64,000 bases of DNA, from contig NC_073304.1 in NCBI RefSeq assembly GCF_027595985.1, forward strand, positions 219,178,000 to 219,241,999, written 5' to 3'. Of this stretch, positions 52,669 to 63,954 are shown piece after piece. The notes below the pieces were generated by a model. It did not search any database and was not told the origin of the DNA. It saw nothing but the letters and a program-made list of their open reading frames with translations. The DNA is from Sorex araneus. Lineage: Eukaryota > Chordata > Mammalia > Eulipotyphla > Soricidae. The stretch's first letter is position 1, and every line of letters begins with the position of its first letter. Position numbers and translations under genes: made by a program.

Positions 52669-52852
52669 GGGGCTGGAGCGATAGCACAGCGGGTAGGGCG
52701 TTTGCCTTGCACGCGGCCAACCTGGGTTCGATCCCCAGCATCCCATATGGGCCCCTGAGCACCGCCAGGAGTAATTCCTGAGTACAGAGCCAGGAGTAAC
52801 AACCCCTGTGCATCGCCAGGTGTGACCCAAAAAGCAAAAAAAAAAAAAAAAA
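52669..52852 (+). mobile_element. SOR-type SINE, full length
   Basis: Target duplication GAATCCAGG at 52660-52668 and 52853-52861. Confidence 0.95.
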
Positions 52853-53014
52853 GAATCCAGGAGATACCTGAAGCCTATTTAAGTACAATGTCATTTTTTT
52901 TACCCCCTTCCTCCCCCTCTGGGTATGCAGTGGGAAATGTTCTTCATTGCTGTAGGGGAGTCTCCGCTCAGTACTGGGTTGCTACTTTAAGTACAATCAC
53001 TTATCTTTTGTTTC

Positions 53015-53167
53015 CTTTTTTTGGGTCTTGGGCCACACACTGTGCTGTTCCCGCTCAGTGCTCAGTGGTCACTCCCAGAAGTTCTCAGGGACCACATGGT
53101 GCTAGGGACTAACCATGGGCTCCTGCCTGCAAAGCATATACTTCACTGGTGGAGCTAAGTCTGACCT
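53015..53167 (-). mobile_element. SOR-type SINE, degenerate
   Basis: Antisense landmarks. Confidence 0.55.
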
Positions 53168-53186
53168 CGTATTTTCCAACTGTTTT

Positions 53187-53325
53187 GTTTTGTTTTGGGC
53201 CCACTCCTGGCGGTGCTCAGGACTTAGGGATTGCTCCTGATTAGCCTTGGGGACCACATGCAGTGTCAGGACTAGAACCTGGGTCAATGTATGCAAGACA
53301 AGCGCCCTACCCACTGTCTCTCTTA
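53187..53325 (-). mobile_element. SOR-type SINE, partial
   Basis: Antisense; tail end deleted. Confidence 0.68.
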
Positions 53326-53591
53326 GCTTGATTCTAAGGGTATCAGCAATGGGGAGATTTGTGATTTTACTTAAACTACAAATTGGCAAAGTGGCCTTGC
53401 TTTTATTGAGGCCATCTCCCTTTGCATCCTCTATCTCAGTCCTGGGAAGTCCTATTAACATGAAAAGGCTGCTAGAAGGAGAAGGAAAATGAATTATGAT
53501 CTTGCCCCCTTCTCACTCTGCCAATCAGACTTGTGTCTTAATTGGTCCTTCAAGGGGACAAAGAAAGAGTCCTTTTAAGCCTCAAGCAAAC

Positions 53592-53768
53592 TGGGGTCAA
53601 AGCGATAATACAGCAGGTAGGGCATTTGCCTTGCATACAGCTGACCTAGGTTCGATTCTTGGCATCCCTTAATGGTCCCCTGGGCACTGCCAGGAGTAAT
53701 TCCTGAGAGCAGAGCCAGGAATCCCTGAGCACTGCCGAGTGTGACCCAAAAAGCCTAAATAAATAAAG
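53592..53768 (+). mobile_element. SOR-type SINE
   Basis: Sense; flanked by CTCAAGCAAACTGGG and CTCAAACAAACTGGG (53581, 53785). Confidence 0.92.
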
Positions 53769-53940
53769 TAAAAATAAAATAAAACTCAAACAAACTGGGT
53801 ATTTGTCTTGTACTGTCAGACTGAAGAAGCATGAAAAGAAAAAAAGGAAATGAATGCCTACATATTTGAACTGTGATAGTTAAAAATCTGTTTGAGCAAT
53901 TTATTATACTACTACAATGATCTAGAGATCACCTGTTTTT

Positions 53941-54116
53941 TGTTTTGTTTTGTTTTTGGGTCAGACCCAGCGACGCACAGGGGTTACTCCTGGCTCTGCA
54001 CTCAGGAATTACCCCTGGTGGTGTTTGGGGGACCATATGGGATGCTGGGAATGGAATCTGGGTCAGCCGAGTGCAAGGCAAACGTCCTACCCACTGTACT
54101 ATCGCTCCAGCCCTCA
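53941..54116 (-). mobile_element. SOR-type SINE, stacked copy 1
   Basis: Flanked by AGATCACCTGTT at 53926 and 54117. Confidence 0.93.
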
Positions 54117-54131
54117 AGATCACCTGTTCTT

Positions 54132-54307
54132 CTTTTTTTTTTTCCTTTTTGGGTCACACCCATCGATGCTCAGGGGTTACTCCTGGCTCTGCACTCAGGA
54201 ATTACTCCTGGTGGTGCTCAGGGGACCATATGAGATGCTGGAATTCGAACCAAAGTTGGCCGACTGCAAGGCAAACGCCCTACCCGCTGTGCTATCAATC
54301 CAGCCCC
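54132..54307 (-). mobile_element. SOR-type SINE, stacked copy 2
   Basis: Flanked by AGATCACCTGTTCT at 54117 and 54308: the same target as its neighbour. Confidence 0.94.
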
Positions 54308-54361
54308 AGATCACCTGTTCTTTAGGACCCCTTAATTCCAAGACTTAAAAGGATCAGCCGT

Positions 54362-54641
54362 TGGGGTTGGAGTGATAGCACAGCGGGTAGGGCGTTTGCC
54401 TTGCACGCGGCCGACCCGGGTTCGATCCCCAGCATCCCATATGGTCCCCTGAGCACTGCCAGGGGTAATTTCTGAGTGCATGAGCCAGGAATGACCCCTG
54501 TGCATTGCTGGGTGTGACCCAAAAAGCAAAAAAAAAAAAAAAAAAAAACACAAAAAAAACATTCACCGCTGCAAGTCCAAATGCACTACTTCTAACGGTA
54601 GATTCATAGCAGCTGAAAAATAAATATCATTAAAAAAAAAA
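54362..54641 (+). mobile_element. SOR-type SINE with 3' transduced segment
   Basis: SINE at 54363-54550, about 75 bp of non-SINE sequence at 54556-54630 and a second A run at 54632-54645, all within one 15-bp duplication (54347-54361 and 54642-54656). Confidence 0.85.
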
Positions 54642-55182
54642 AAAAGGATCAGCCGTAACCTCTCTACATGGTATATAGCATGCTGCGACTCTACATTCAG
54701 GAAAGCGTTCTAGAAACTGCAGGGGCAGACATGCCAAGAACTCTGAAGAAAAGCCCTCTAAACACCAGATTCCAGCAGCAGTGTCAGACTGCAGGGAGAA
54801 ATGCAGTAATAAATTCAAAAGAAACATCAGGTCCCAAACTATCTGGGAAAATCTCGCTTTCTCTTCATTCGGCAGGTGGGTAAGCAGCCACAGATCCTGG
54901 GGGGAACCACAAGAGCCTGGGCACTTGGGTAAAGGCTGTGCCCACTGTAAAAAGCACATCAGTAAAAGTGGAACAATCTGTAGAGCTCTCAAGGGCATCC
55001 TTCCCTCTTATCCTGAAAGAAACATGAACTCCTACGAAGATGAATAAATTTATCACTGGCTTCAAGTAAAAATGCGAAGGATGATTCAGTTGAAAATTAA
55101 TAATTACTGAGGGTAGGTACTGCATTTTATTTTTCAAAGTAAAAATGTTTATAGAAAAGTTTATTGAAAAGGAGAAGAGAGG

Positions 55183-55371
55183 GGCTGGAGCAATAGCACA
55201 GCGGGTAGGGCGTTTGCCTTGCACACAGCCAATCCAGGTTCGATTCCCAGCATCCCATATGGTCCCCTGAACACTGCCAGGAGTAATTCCTGAGTGCAGA
55301 GCCAGGATTAACCCCTGTGCATCGCCGGGTATGACCCAAAAAGCAAAAAAAAAAAAAAAAAAAAAAAAAAA
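55183..55371 (+). mobile_element. SOR-type SINE, full length
   Basis: Sense with an A27 tail; AGAAGAGA flanks both ends. Confidence 0.94.
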
Positions 55372-55498
55372 GTAGAAGAGAAAGGAAAAGGAACTTCCCA
55401 TGTGGGGAGGAACTCAGTTCAGGACTAAGTTCAAGGCCAGGCACTGCACCAACTTATCAAGTGAATTTCATTAGTTTCAGTTTTTAAAGAAGAAAACT

Positions 55499-55645
55499 GG
55501 GGCAGGAGCAATAGTACAGCGGGGCAGGGCATTTGCCTTGCACAAGACTGACCTGGGTTCGGGCCTGAGCACTGCCAGGAGTGATTCATGAGTGCAGAGC
55601 CAGGAGTAACCCCTGAGCATCGCTGGTGTGACCCAAAAAGCCAAA
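55499..55645 (+). mobile_element. SOR-type SINE, internally deleted
   Basis: Box B runs straight into ctgagcactgccagg; about 30 bp missing. Confidence 0.88.
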
Positions 55646-56299
55646 AATCAAAACAAAACAAATAAAGGCTTAATTAAATTACTTCATTACGGTCAGATTC
55701 CACAGCGTGTGCTCTTTATACTATTACATCTAATATCTTTACCTACTGCCTAAGGTCTTACGAATTCTCTCATGTTAGGAATAAGACCTGGGCAATGAGT
55801 ATGACTTCTGTACAAAACCCAATCCCAGAACAGCAATCAGGACTTCAACAAGCCAAAGGACAGTCCTAACATCAGTCCTGGAGGGAGCAATGCTCCTTTC
55901 TCTTTAAGATGCAAGACCTAGTGAACTGGACTTTGCCTCCCCCAAGAAATGCATTTCATTTTAGTAAATGGTGAGTAGATTCCATTCTAGAGCAAACAAA
56001 GCAAGTAATGTCGAGTCAGCCCACAGCAGAAAGAACAAGAAGAATTGTGTTGTGACAAGTTACCATGTTTTTAACTTCACACTGCACAGCATCAGGCCAG
56101 AATTAGCTATTCCCACACAACTGCCTCATGAAAAGGGCTTATTTTCATAGAAACATGGTTGATTTACAGCTGCCCAAACAATGGGCACTTAGTGATTTTT
56201 TAGTCCGAACGCTATATTTTTGCTTCCAGGCCCAATGCCTAAAGTGGAGTCCCTCCTTCTTCATTTTGAACCTCCCCATCAAATACTCGGCAAGCTTTT

Positions 56300-56475
56300 T
56301 TGCTTTGTTTTGGGGTCACACTTGGCAGGGCTCAGGGCTTACTCCTGACTCTGTGCTCAGGAGTAAGGTCCTGACAGTGCTGAGGGTTCAACCATATCGG
56401 GTGCCAGGGATCGAACCCTGGTCGGCTGCGTGCAAAGCTAGCACCCTACCCACTGTACTATATAACTCTGGCCCC
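56300..56475 (-). mobile_element. SOR-type SINE, diverged
   Basis: Antisense; CAAGCTTTT occurs on both sides. Confidence 0.85.
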
Positions 56476-56825
56476 ACGTGACAAGCTTTTAACCAATGAG
56501 CCTGCCCCTGAGAGACTAGCAGAAGAGGGGATCTTTGGAATCCAGCATGGCAGCAATGAGAAGTGAACAAGTCCAAAGCAGAAACAATTCCAGAGTCAAA
56601 TCCCTTCAAGTCCTGCCCTGAGAGCCCGAGGGGAGGCTATGTCAAAGGCATGAGACTGGAAAAGCAGAGTTGGTCAACACTGGAACTGAGGGGAACCTGG
56701 TGGTGCTATCAGTCACATCACAGCGGGGGTCAATTCATTTGACAGCCAGTGAGGCAGAAATGGATGTCAACTCTGAATACTTCAGTACAGAAGGGAGGGA
56801 GGATTAGGGTTAAGAGGTTCATTTG

Positions 56826-56999
56826 CGGGGCTAGGGTGATAGTACGGCAAGCAAGGTGCTTGCTTTGCACGCAGCTGACCCAGGTTCAATCCCCAGCACC
56901 CCAGATGGTCCCCAAGTATGCCAGGAGCGATCCTTGAATACTGAGCCAGGACTAAGCTGTGAGCACTGGAGATGTGGCCCCCGAACAAAACAAACAAAA
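56826..56999 (+). mobile_element. SOR-type SINE
   Basis: 14-bp duplication AAGAGGTTCATTTG at 56812-56825 and 57000-57013. Confidence 0.94.
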
Positions 57000-57032
57000 A
57001 AGAGGTTCATTTGAATGAAACAAAATTTTTCC

Positions 57033-57129
57033 AGGGTGGAGAAACAATAAAGTGGGTAGGGTGTTGCCTTGTACATGGACAACCTGGATTTGATTTCCAG
57101 TACCTCATATGGTCCCTCCCCAAGCACAA
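57033..57129 (+). mobile_element. SOR-type SINE, 5' half
   Basis: Sense head and box B; the remainder was displaced or lost where the next SINE inserted. Confidence 0.72.
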
Positions 57130-57147
57130 AAGCCATGAATACCTTTC

Positions 57148-57336
57148 TTTCGTTCTTTTCTTTTTTTTTTGCTTTTTTGGGTCACACCCGCCGATGCACA
57201 GGTGTTACGCCTGGCTCATGTACTCAGGAATCATTCCTGGCGGTGCTCAGGGGACCATATGGGATGCTGGGAATCGAACCCAGGTCGACCGTGTGCAAGG
57301 CAAATGCCCTACCCACTGTGCTATCACTCCAGCCCC
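57148..57336 (-). mobile_element. SOR-type SINE, full length
   Basis: 18-bp perfect duplication at 57130-57147 and 57337-57354. Confidence 0.96.
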
Positions 57337-57373
57337 AAGCCATGAATACCTTTCATGGGGGGGAGGGCTGGAG

Positions 57374-57383
57374 AGAGAGAGAG

Positions 57384-57460
<77 letters not shown>

Positions 57461-57472
57461 GAGAGAGAGAAT
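57374..57472. repeat. (GA)n microsatellite
   Basis: About 49 GA units with single interruptions. Confidence 0.97.
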
Positions 57473-57606
57473 GCGAAAGGGACTAAATTAAACTAGATTA
57501 TTTTCTATGGTTACAAAATAAAATTCAGGCAAAAAAAAAAAATCTTGGAATCACAGCAAAATTGGCCTTAATGGATCTGCTGGTAGGTCTTTAAAGTCTC
57601 ATAATA

Positions 57607-57660
57607 GGGCCAGAGAGAGATAGTATGGTGGGTAGGGCACTTGCTTTACAAGGATTCGGT
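57607..57660 (+). mobile_element. SOR-type SINE, head fragment
   Basis: Head gccagagagagatagtatgg only. Confidence 0.55.
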
Positions 57661-57757
57661 GACACTGGCGTGTCTTGCAGCAGCTGAAGAGCTTGTGAGC
57701 ACCCAAGGTGGCTGCAGAGACGTCAGGAGCAGCAAGAATTTTCCCTCCACTAACAGT

Positions 57758-57939
57758 CCCCCTGCCCCCCCCCGCCCTTTTTGGGTCACACCCGGCACTG
57801 CACAGGTGTTACTCCTGGCTCATGCACTCAGGAATTACTCCTGGCAGTGCTTGGGGAACCACATGGGATGCTGGGACTTGAACCCGGGTCGGCCGCTTGC
57901 AAGGCAAATGCCCTACCCACTGTGCTATCACTCCAGCCC
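57758..57939 (-). mobile_element. SOR-type SINE, full length
   Basis: 13-bp duplication CTCCACTAACAGT at 57745-57757 and 57940-57952. Confidence 0.95.
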
Positions 57940-58000
57940 CTCCACTAACAGTTTTTAACTTAATATTTTTGTCAGTTTTAAACTTAACATTTATGGGATT

Positions 58001-58175
58001 GGGGCCAGAGTGATAGTACAGAGCATAGGAGGTTTGCCTTGCAAGCGGCCAACCTGGGTTTGATCCCAGCATCACATATGGTCTCTCAGCACTGCCAGGA
58101 GTAATTCCTGAGTGCAGAGCCAGGAGTAACCCTTAGGCATCACCAGGGGTTGCCCAAACATTAAAAAAAGGAAAA
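58001..58175 (+). mobile_element. SOR-type SINE
   Basis: Sense; followed by a duplicated A/T-rich unit. Confidence 0.88.
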
Positions 58176-58183
58176 AAAACACA

Positions 58184-58281
58184 CAAAACAACTTGAATTT
58201 TAAAAAATTATGAGGTTGGAGGGAAACAACAACAACAACACATAAAACAACTTGAATTTTAAAAAATTAAGAGGTTGGAGA
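58184..58281. repeat. 57-bp tandem duplication
   Basis: AAAACAACTTGAATTTTAAA and GAGGTTGGAG occur in the same order twice, 57 bp apart. Confidence 0.85.
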
Positions 58282-58440
58282 AATAGTTATATGTGATACT
58301 ATTAGACAGATCATGTGGCTGACCAGGGTCTTATCCCCAGCACCACATATGGTCCCCCAAGCACCACCAGATTTGATCCCTTTGTGCAGTTAGGAGTAAA
58401 CCCTGAGCACTAAGAGGTGCGGCCCCACCGCCAATAAAAA
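58270..58440 (+). mobile_element. SOR-type SINE, degenerate
   Basis: Sense; ggtcttatccccagcaccac box B relic. Confidence 0.72.
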
Positions 58441-58641
58441 CCCAAGCCAAATAGATAAAGTATGCACTTCTCTACCTAACGACAGAGTCATTTCCACGTA
58501 GAAGCAGCCTCACTTTGCTAATTCGAGAGAAAATGGAGTGGCTCCACCAAACTAGTCCTTTTAGCAACATGTTTAACAGTATTTTTTGTAAAAAAAAATA
58601 AAAAAATCTGCTACTAAAAGGCTTTTCACAAGTTCTGTCCC

Positions 58642-58649
<8 letters not shown>

Positions 58650-58680
<31 letters not shown>

Positions 58681-58848
58681 TGCTTTTTTTGGGTCACACC
58701 CGGCGATGCACAGGGGTCACTCCTGGCTCATGCACTCAGGAATCACCCCTGGCGGTGCTCAGGGGACCATATGGGATGCTGGGATTCGAACCCGGGTTGG
58801 CCGCGTGCAAGGCAAACGCCCTACCCGCTGTGCTATCGCTCCAGCCCC
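58650..58848 (-). mobile_element. SOR-type SINE with (TA)n at tail
   Basis: 12-bp duplication TCCCTTCTGTAT at 58638-58649 and 58849-58860. Confidence 0.95.
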
Positions 58849-59036
58849 TCCCTTCTGTATTTTAATGTAAAGTTCCCCGACAAGATCAGTATAAGAAAGC
58901 CAGTGCCGGCCTTCCTCACCAAGATACAAGAGAGGAATATGTCTCACCAAAGAGGTCTGCTTTGCATTATAAAGTGTTATTTCTTCACAATGGACTTTGT
59001 CAGAAGGAACTGCAGTAATCAGAAAGTGCTGCTGTA

Positions 59037-59200
59037 GGAGCCAGAGAGATAGAAGTACAGCGGGTAGGGCATTTGCCTTGCATGCAGCTGACTTGGGTTC
59101 AGTCCCGAGCACCCCAGATGTCCTGCCAGCAGTCCTTGAGAGCGGGGACAGTACTACACCCAGAGCACCACTGGGTGTGGCCCCAAACCAACCCAACCAA
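59037..59200 (+). mobile_element. SOR-type SINE, diverged
   Basis: Sense; CCAACC tail. Confidence 0.8.
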
Positions 59201-59542
59201 AAAACCCCCAATGAAACAAAATGAAACCCTGCTGCTATGGAAACCTGCTCCATTACATGTGTGTTAAAAATCTGTGCATCTGGCATGTAGCTGCTGTCTC
59301 TCTCAGTTTAGCAGCCTTCATCACAGATGCTAATTACCCCAACACTGCCAAGGGAATCATTTGGTATCACACAGGTCTTAGCAGGGCTCAGCATCATATG
59401 ATCATATCCGACAATTTGGGCTATGATCACCAGCCAACTTTGCACATTTACAGCTCAACTAAATTAAACACACATTAAAACACCACAGTTGACACTGCAA
59501 TGTGCCACAAATTAGGTGCCCTATTAAAAAAAACCCACTTGC

Positions 59543-59729
59543 GGGGCTGGAGCAATAGCACAGTGGGTAGGGCATTTGCTTTGCATGCCCGACCCCCGGG
59601 GTTGATTCCCAGCATCCCATATGGTCCCCCAGCACTGCCAGGAGTAATTCCTGAGTGTATGATCCAGGAATAACTCCTGTGCAACGCTGGGTGTGACCCA
59701 AAAAGTAAACAAACAAACAAACAAAAAAC
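59543..59729 (+). mobile_element. SOR-type SINE, full length
   Basis: 12-bp duplication AAACCCACTTGC at 59531-59542 and 59730-59741. Confidence 0.95.
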
Positions 59730-59848
59730 AAACCCACTTGCTCTAAATACTTCCAAGTTGAACCCTTAAGATCTTTGCTGTAGGCCTCTCTTTTAACAAT
59801 TAAAAAGGCATTTGGAAATTTTAATCAGTCTCTACCAAGGTAGAATTC

Positions 59849-60016
59849 ATTTTTTTTTGGGTCACACCCTGCGATGCACAGGGGTTACTCCTGGCTCTGC
59901 ACTTAGGAATTACCCCTGGCAGTGCTCGGGGGACCATATGGGATGCTGGGAATCGAACCTGGGTTGGCCGCGTGCAAGGCAAATGCCCTACCCTCTGTGC
60001 TATCGCTCCAGCCCCT
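59849..60016 (-). mobile_element. SOR-type SINE, full length
   Basis: Antisense, little diverged. Confidence 0.94.
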
Positions 60017-60347
60017 AGATGATAGTTTTTAAGCCATCCATCCTCAATGATGGCTGGATTCTCTTTGGAACTGCCTCACTTATCATGTTTGTATATGAAA
60101 CAGGGATAAGGTGCTTCATTTATAACATTACTTCTACCTCAGCATTAAAAATAAAGATGAACATGGTCTCATTAAGCTCCATTTACAATCTAGGAAATAC
60201 TTAGATTTAAGAAAAAACATGCCACGTTCTTATTTTATCTTATCTAGAATAATACATACTAGATAAAGTTCAGTTCTTCTGACATTAACAATTTAATAAT
60301 TCTATAATTTAGAAGCAAGGTCTTTTTCTCCCTTGTTCTTTCTTCTA

Positions 60348-60411
60348 GGTTTTGGGGCCTACCCAATGATGCTCAAGGCTGACTTCCAGCTCTGACTCTT
60401 GGCTGGGCTTG

Positions 60412-60449
<38 letters not shown>

Positions 60450-60641
60450 CCCACTCTCTCTCACACACACACACACAAAACTGAGCAACTGATATTGCTT
60501 AGGGCTTACTCCTGGCTGTGCACTCAGGGATCACTTCTGGTGGGTTCAGGGACTATATGACGTGCCAAGGTTTGAATCTGGGTTACTCACATGCAAGGCA
60601 ACAAGGCAAAAGCCCCACCTACTGTACTCTCTGCAACCCCA
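60348..60641 (-). mobile_element. SOR-type SINE with CT/CA expansion
   Basis: Antisense tail part and body separated by a (CT)n(CA)n block at 60412-60477. Confidence 0.6.
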
Positions 60642-61730
60642 ACACTTACATTTTCTTGAGGTATCCTATTACTCCTAAAATGGAAGGTTAATCTACTTTT
60701 GCTAAAATTACAATGCACAAAATGATCTCTTCTGTCAGAAAGGAGAGTTTAGGGGTCTTTGATTTTGAAGGCTTATTTTATTTTCTTACTGTCAGGAGGC
60801 TAACTTATTAATAATATTTTATGCTATCAAAGTCATATATCCTGTATGTGTTCCTACTGTATTTAATATTTTCAAAATGCCACCCGTTTGCCATGATTGT
60901 GGCACCCATTTTTGTTTTTCTGCCAAATTTACTAGTTGCCCTGTTGGATTTAGAAAATCCTCCACCCTTCAGAATCTATGGGATCTAAGCCAGTCTCCGA
61001 GTAGAAATTCCTTCCTCCTTCCCACAGTCCAAGACCTCTTGTCCCCAAAGGCATGTCACAGGGCCTGTTCCATCTTGTACTCTCTCTGACCTTCACTACA
61101 GAATAAAGTAAAGAAAGCCGAGGGGCTTATCTTTTGTTCATTTTTTTTCTTAATCAAATATCAATTACTTATTCATCTTCTAACATCCTTATTTCTTATT
61201 CATCTTCTAACAAATCTAGAGACAGACACAACTACGCAATTTAAGATTTGTATTGATTGGATCAACTGAAACCCTACACAGCTCGGAAAATTCCAGATTG
61301 TTTGCTAAATGCAAGTTGCTTCATACTGGGTAAAACACAGGCTTCAAAATGATCCAGAGAAAACTTGGTGATAAAGGTGCTACCTAGCATCCTACACCAA
61401 ATTTCTGAGAAACATCCCAATTTCTCTCTCTGAAGCACAAAGGAAACACCCATCCATCCCCTAAAAGAGGGAAAGAAGATGAAGAAAACCCACTGACAGA
61501 TGAAATTGTTCTGAACATTCAGGGGAAGCCTCATCAGGGACGGAGCCAGAAGGGACCAAGAAACGCCCGCTGAAGTCCCAGAAGCCTAGACAAGGCAGCA
61601 GCACTCTCTACCGCTCAAGCTGGGAAGAACAACGGGCAGCATTTGGGAGCTGGCGAAGTTCCATGCAGTGGGGGAAAACCACGAACCAGTCAACCAGATG
61701 CAAATGACAGAATACTGTAGGTCCAATTTT

Positions 61731-61898
61731 TTTTTTCTTTTTGGGTCACACCTGGCGATGTACAGGGGTTATTCCTGGCTCATGCACTCAGGCATTACTC
61801 CCAGTGGTGCTCGGGGGACCATATGGGATGCTGGGAATCGAACCCAGGTTGGCCACGTGCAAGGCAAACACCCTACCTGCTGTGCTATTGCTCCGGCC
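61731..61898 (-). mobile_element. SOR-type SINE, full length
   Basis: 16-bp duplication at 61715-61730 and 61899-61914. Confidence 0.96.
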
Positions 61899-61943
61899 CT
61901 GTAGGTCCAATTTTGAGGTGATTCCTAAGCACTGCAGAGTGTG

Positions 61944-61946
<3 letters not shown>

Positions 61947-62004
<58 letters not shown>
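61947..62004. repeat. (CA)n microsatellite grown from a SINE end
   Basis: About 29 CA units directly after GTGTGACC, the sense end of a SINE body (61914-61946). Confidence 0.93.
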
Positions 62005-62006
<2 letters not shown>

Positions 62007-62233
62007 AATTCCTCTAATGGAAACTGAGGCATCCACCTATCTGCCTAGTCTATTCTTTATCTCTGGGTAGAAGAAACCTGACTCAGAGCTGTTTCTGAGA
62101 AGCTTCCCTGAAACTTGGTGAAAATGAGTCACTGCTTTTGAGATGTTACCCCCCAAACCTACAATTTTCCACCCCATGCTTCCCCATTCTATGACATGCC
62201 CCCACCCGAACTCATGGAGACGCCATAAGAAAT

Positions 62234-62345
62234 TAATCCCCATCATGTATGGTTCCTCAAGCACTGTCAGGAGTGATCCCTGAGCCCAGAGCCAGGAGTA
62301 AGCCCTGAGCACTGCTGGGTGCCTCCCTCGACCCCCCCCCCAGTA
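62234..62345 (+). mobile_element. SOR-type SINE, head-truncated
   Basis: Sense body from ccccatcatgtatggttcc on, C-run then A tail. Confidence 0.78.
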
Positions 62346-62845
62346 AAACAAAACAAAAAAGTAGAGCTGAGGAACTTTAAGAAAAAGGAGGCTGCTGGGG
62401 GAGGGGGAGAAGAGGAAAAGAGTGGGGAGCCTAGACTGTCAGCCTAGACTGTCAGGCTGAATTTCGATCCCAAAATTCTTTTGGTGTCTTAATTTAACAG
62501 GTGATTAACTATCTAAGAGCAAACTGCCCAAGGAAAAATGCTCAGGTCAGAAACTAGATCAAGCGACCTGCTAGCTTCTCACTGCAACCCTGACCAACCG
62601 ACCCACATCCCCAAAGTCATTAGAAACACATGGGAAAGTCACACACCAACAGAACACAGAGTGTTAAGATCAGATTTTGAAAATAAAATACTCTGCCTCA
62701 ACCATTCATACCACTGCCAATGGTTGGATAAAGCAGAAAATGCTTTATCAGGAATTGTTTTGAGCTGGTTGGGGCAATAAAACAAATTGTTAATCCAACC
62801 CAAGATATTGAATCCTGTCCTTTCTTACTGCTGAGATTCATACAG

Positions 62846-62980
62846 TTTGTTTCGTTTTGTTTTTGCTTTTTGGGTCACAGCCCAGCAGAGCTCAGGGCTC
62901 ACTCTTGCCTCTGTGCTCAGGGATCGAACCTGGGTTGGCCAAGTACAAGGCAAGCCCTTACCTGCTATACTCCAGCCCCA
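62846..62980 (-). mobile_element. SOR-type SINE, internally deleted
   Basis: Antisense; ATTCATACAGTTT and ATTCAGACAGTTT flank it. Confidence 0.88.
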
Positions 62981-63547
62981 ATTCAGACAGTTTAAAAGAA
63001 TACCTGGAACGACCTCTAAGCAACTTCCACATCACTCAGCACTGGAGAAAGGAAACCAAACATTAGTGGAGTAAGAGAGAAATACACTCTCAGAGGGACG
63101 CTGCATCAGACAAGGCATCCAGGCCACGGCCGACCATTGTTACCCAGTCTTCTAAAGTCTCAGGAAAAGAAAGTAAAGGTAAGAGCCCAGTACTCAGCTT
63201 TCAAAAAAAAAAAAAAAAAAAAATTTAAAAACACCAGCTTCAATGACTAATCTGTGATTGGCTGGAATGTACAACAAGGCTCTGCTTTAAGCCAATCAGA
63301 GCTCTGGTCGTTAGGAATACACTAGACCCTAGAGTAACTGACACTCAGTCCAACATACCATTAAAAGTATTTGATTTATCTGACTGGATGGGAACCTGAA
63401 TTAAAGAAACAGACTCTACCTTTGCTCCAGTTGTGAGAACAATTTTGCCATGTTATTATCAGGGTTTAGTTAATTTACTGGAATTCAGGAATCTGTATCC
63501 TTATTTTTCCTTCCCTTAACCATGACTCCTTTATCCATTCTCATTTC

Positions 63548-63607
63548 TTTATATGGCCCCATACAAGCTACCCGTGGTTTATATGGCCCCATACAAGCTA
63601 CCCGTGG
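63548..63607. repeat. 30-bp perfect tandem duplication
   Basis: Unit starts TTTATATGGCCCCATACAAG; two exact copies, inside the second-family SINE fragment. Confidence 0.95.
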
Positions 63608-63706
63608 CCTATCTGATATGCCAAAAATAGTAACAAGTCTCACAATGGAGATGTTACTGGCGCTCCAGCAAATGATGAACGACGGGACAACAGTGCTACA
63701 GTGCTA
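63548..63706 (+). mobile_element. Second SINE family, partial copy
   Basis: Shares with 12188-12443 the body landmarks AAGCTACCCGTGG, GATATGCCAAAAA, GTAACAAGTCTCACAATGGA, GATGTTACTGG and ACGGGA plus an ACAGTGCTA tail. The first 60 bp are a perfect 30-bp tandem duplication. Confidence 0.7.
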
Positions 63707-63954
63707 GGTAAAGTATATCAAAATGGTAACTTTGTGCTTTGATACTTTTGAGTTTAAGGTCAAAGGTAATTCTCTTGCAGCCTGCAACTTACTGACATGT
63801 CTAGCTACTGCTCGGGAACTTTACATGAAAGATTAGGGGATCAAAGACCTAAGAACCTAAAACAGTAGAGGAGGGCAGGGGAAAGGCATCCCCACAAGCT
63901 CTTCAATGAAGCAAGATCATCAACTTCAAATTATCTCAAAAAGGGCAGAAAGAT

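Noticed and set aside
61274-61534. 86-codon minus-strand frame in DNAJC7 intron 1
   Set aside because: No similarity I recognise, no splice or promoter signals, and chance frames of this size are common here.
63522-63707. Small reading frame near the right edge
   Set aside because: It is explained by the second-family SINE fragment and its 30-bp tandem duplication.
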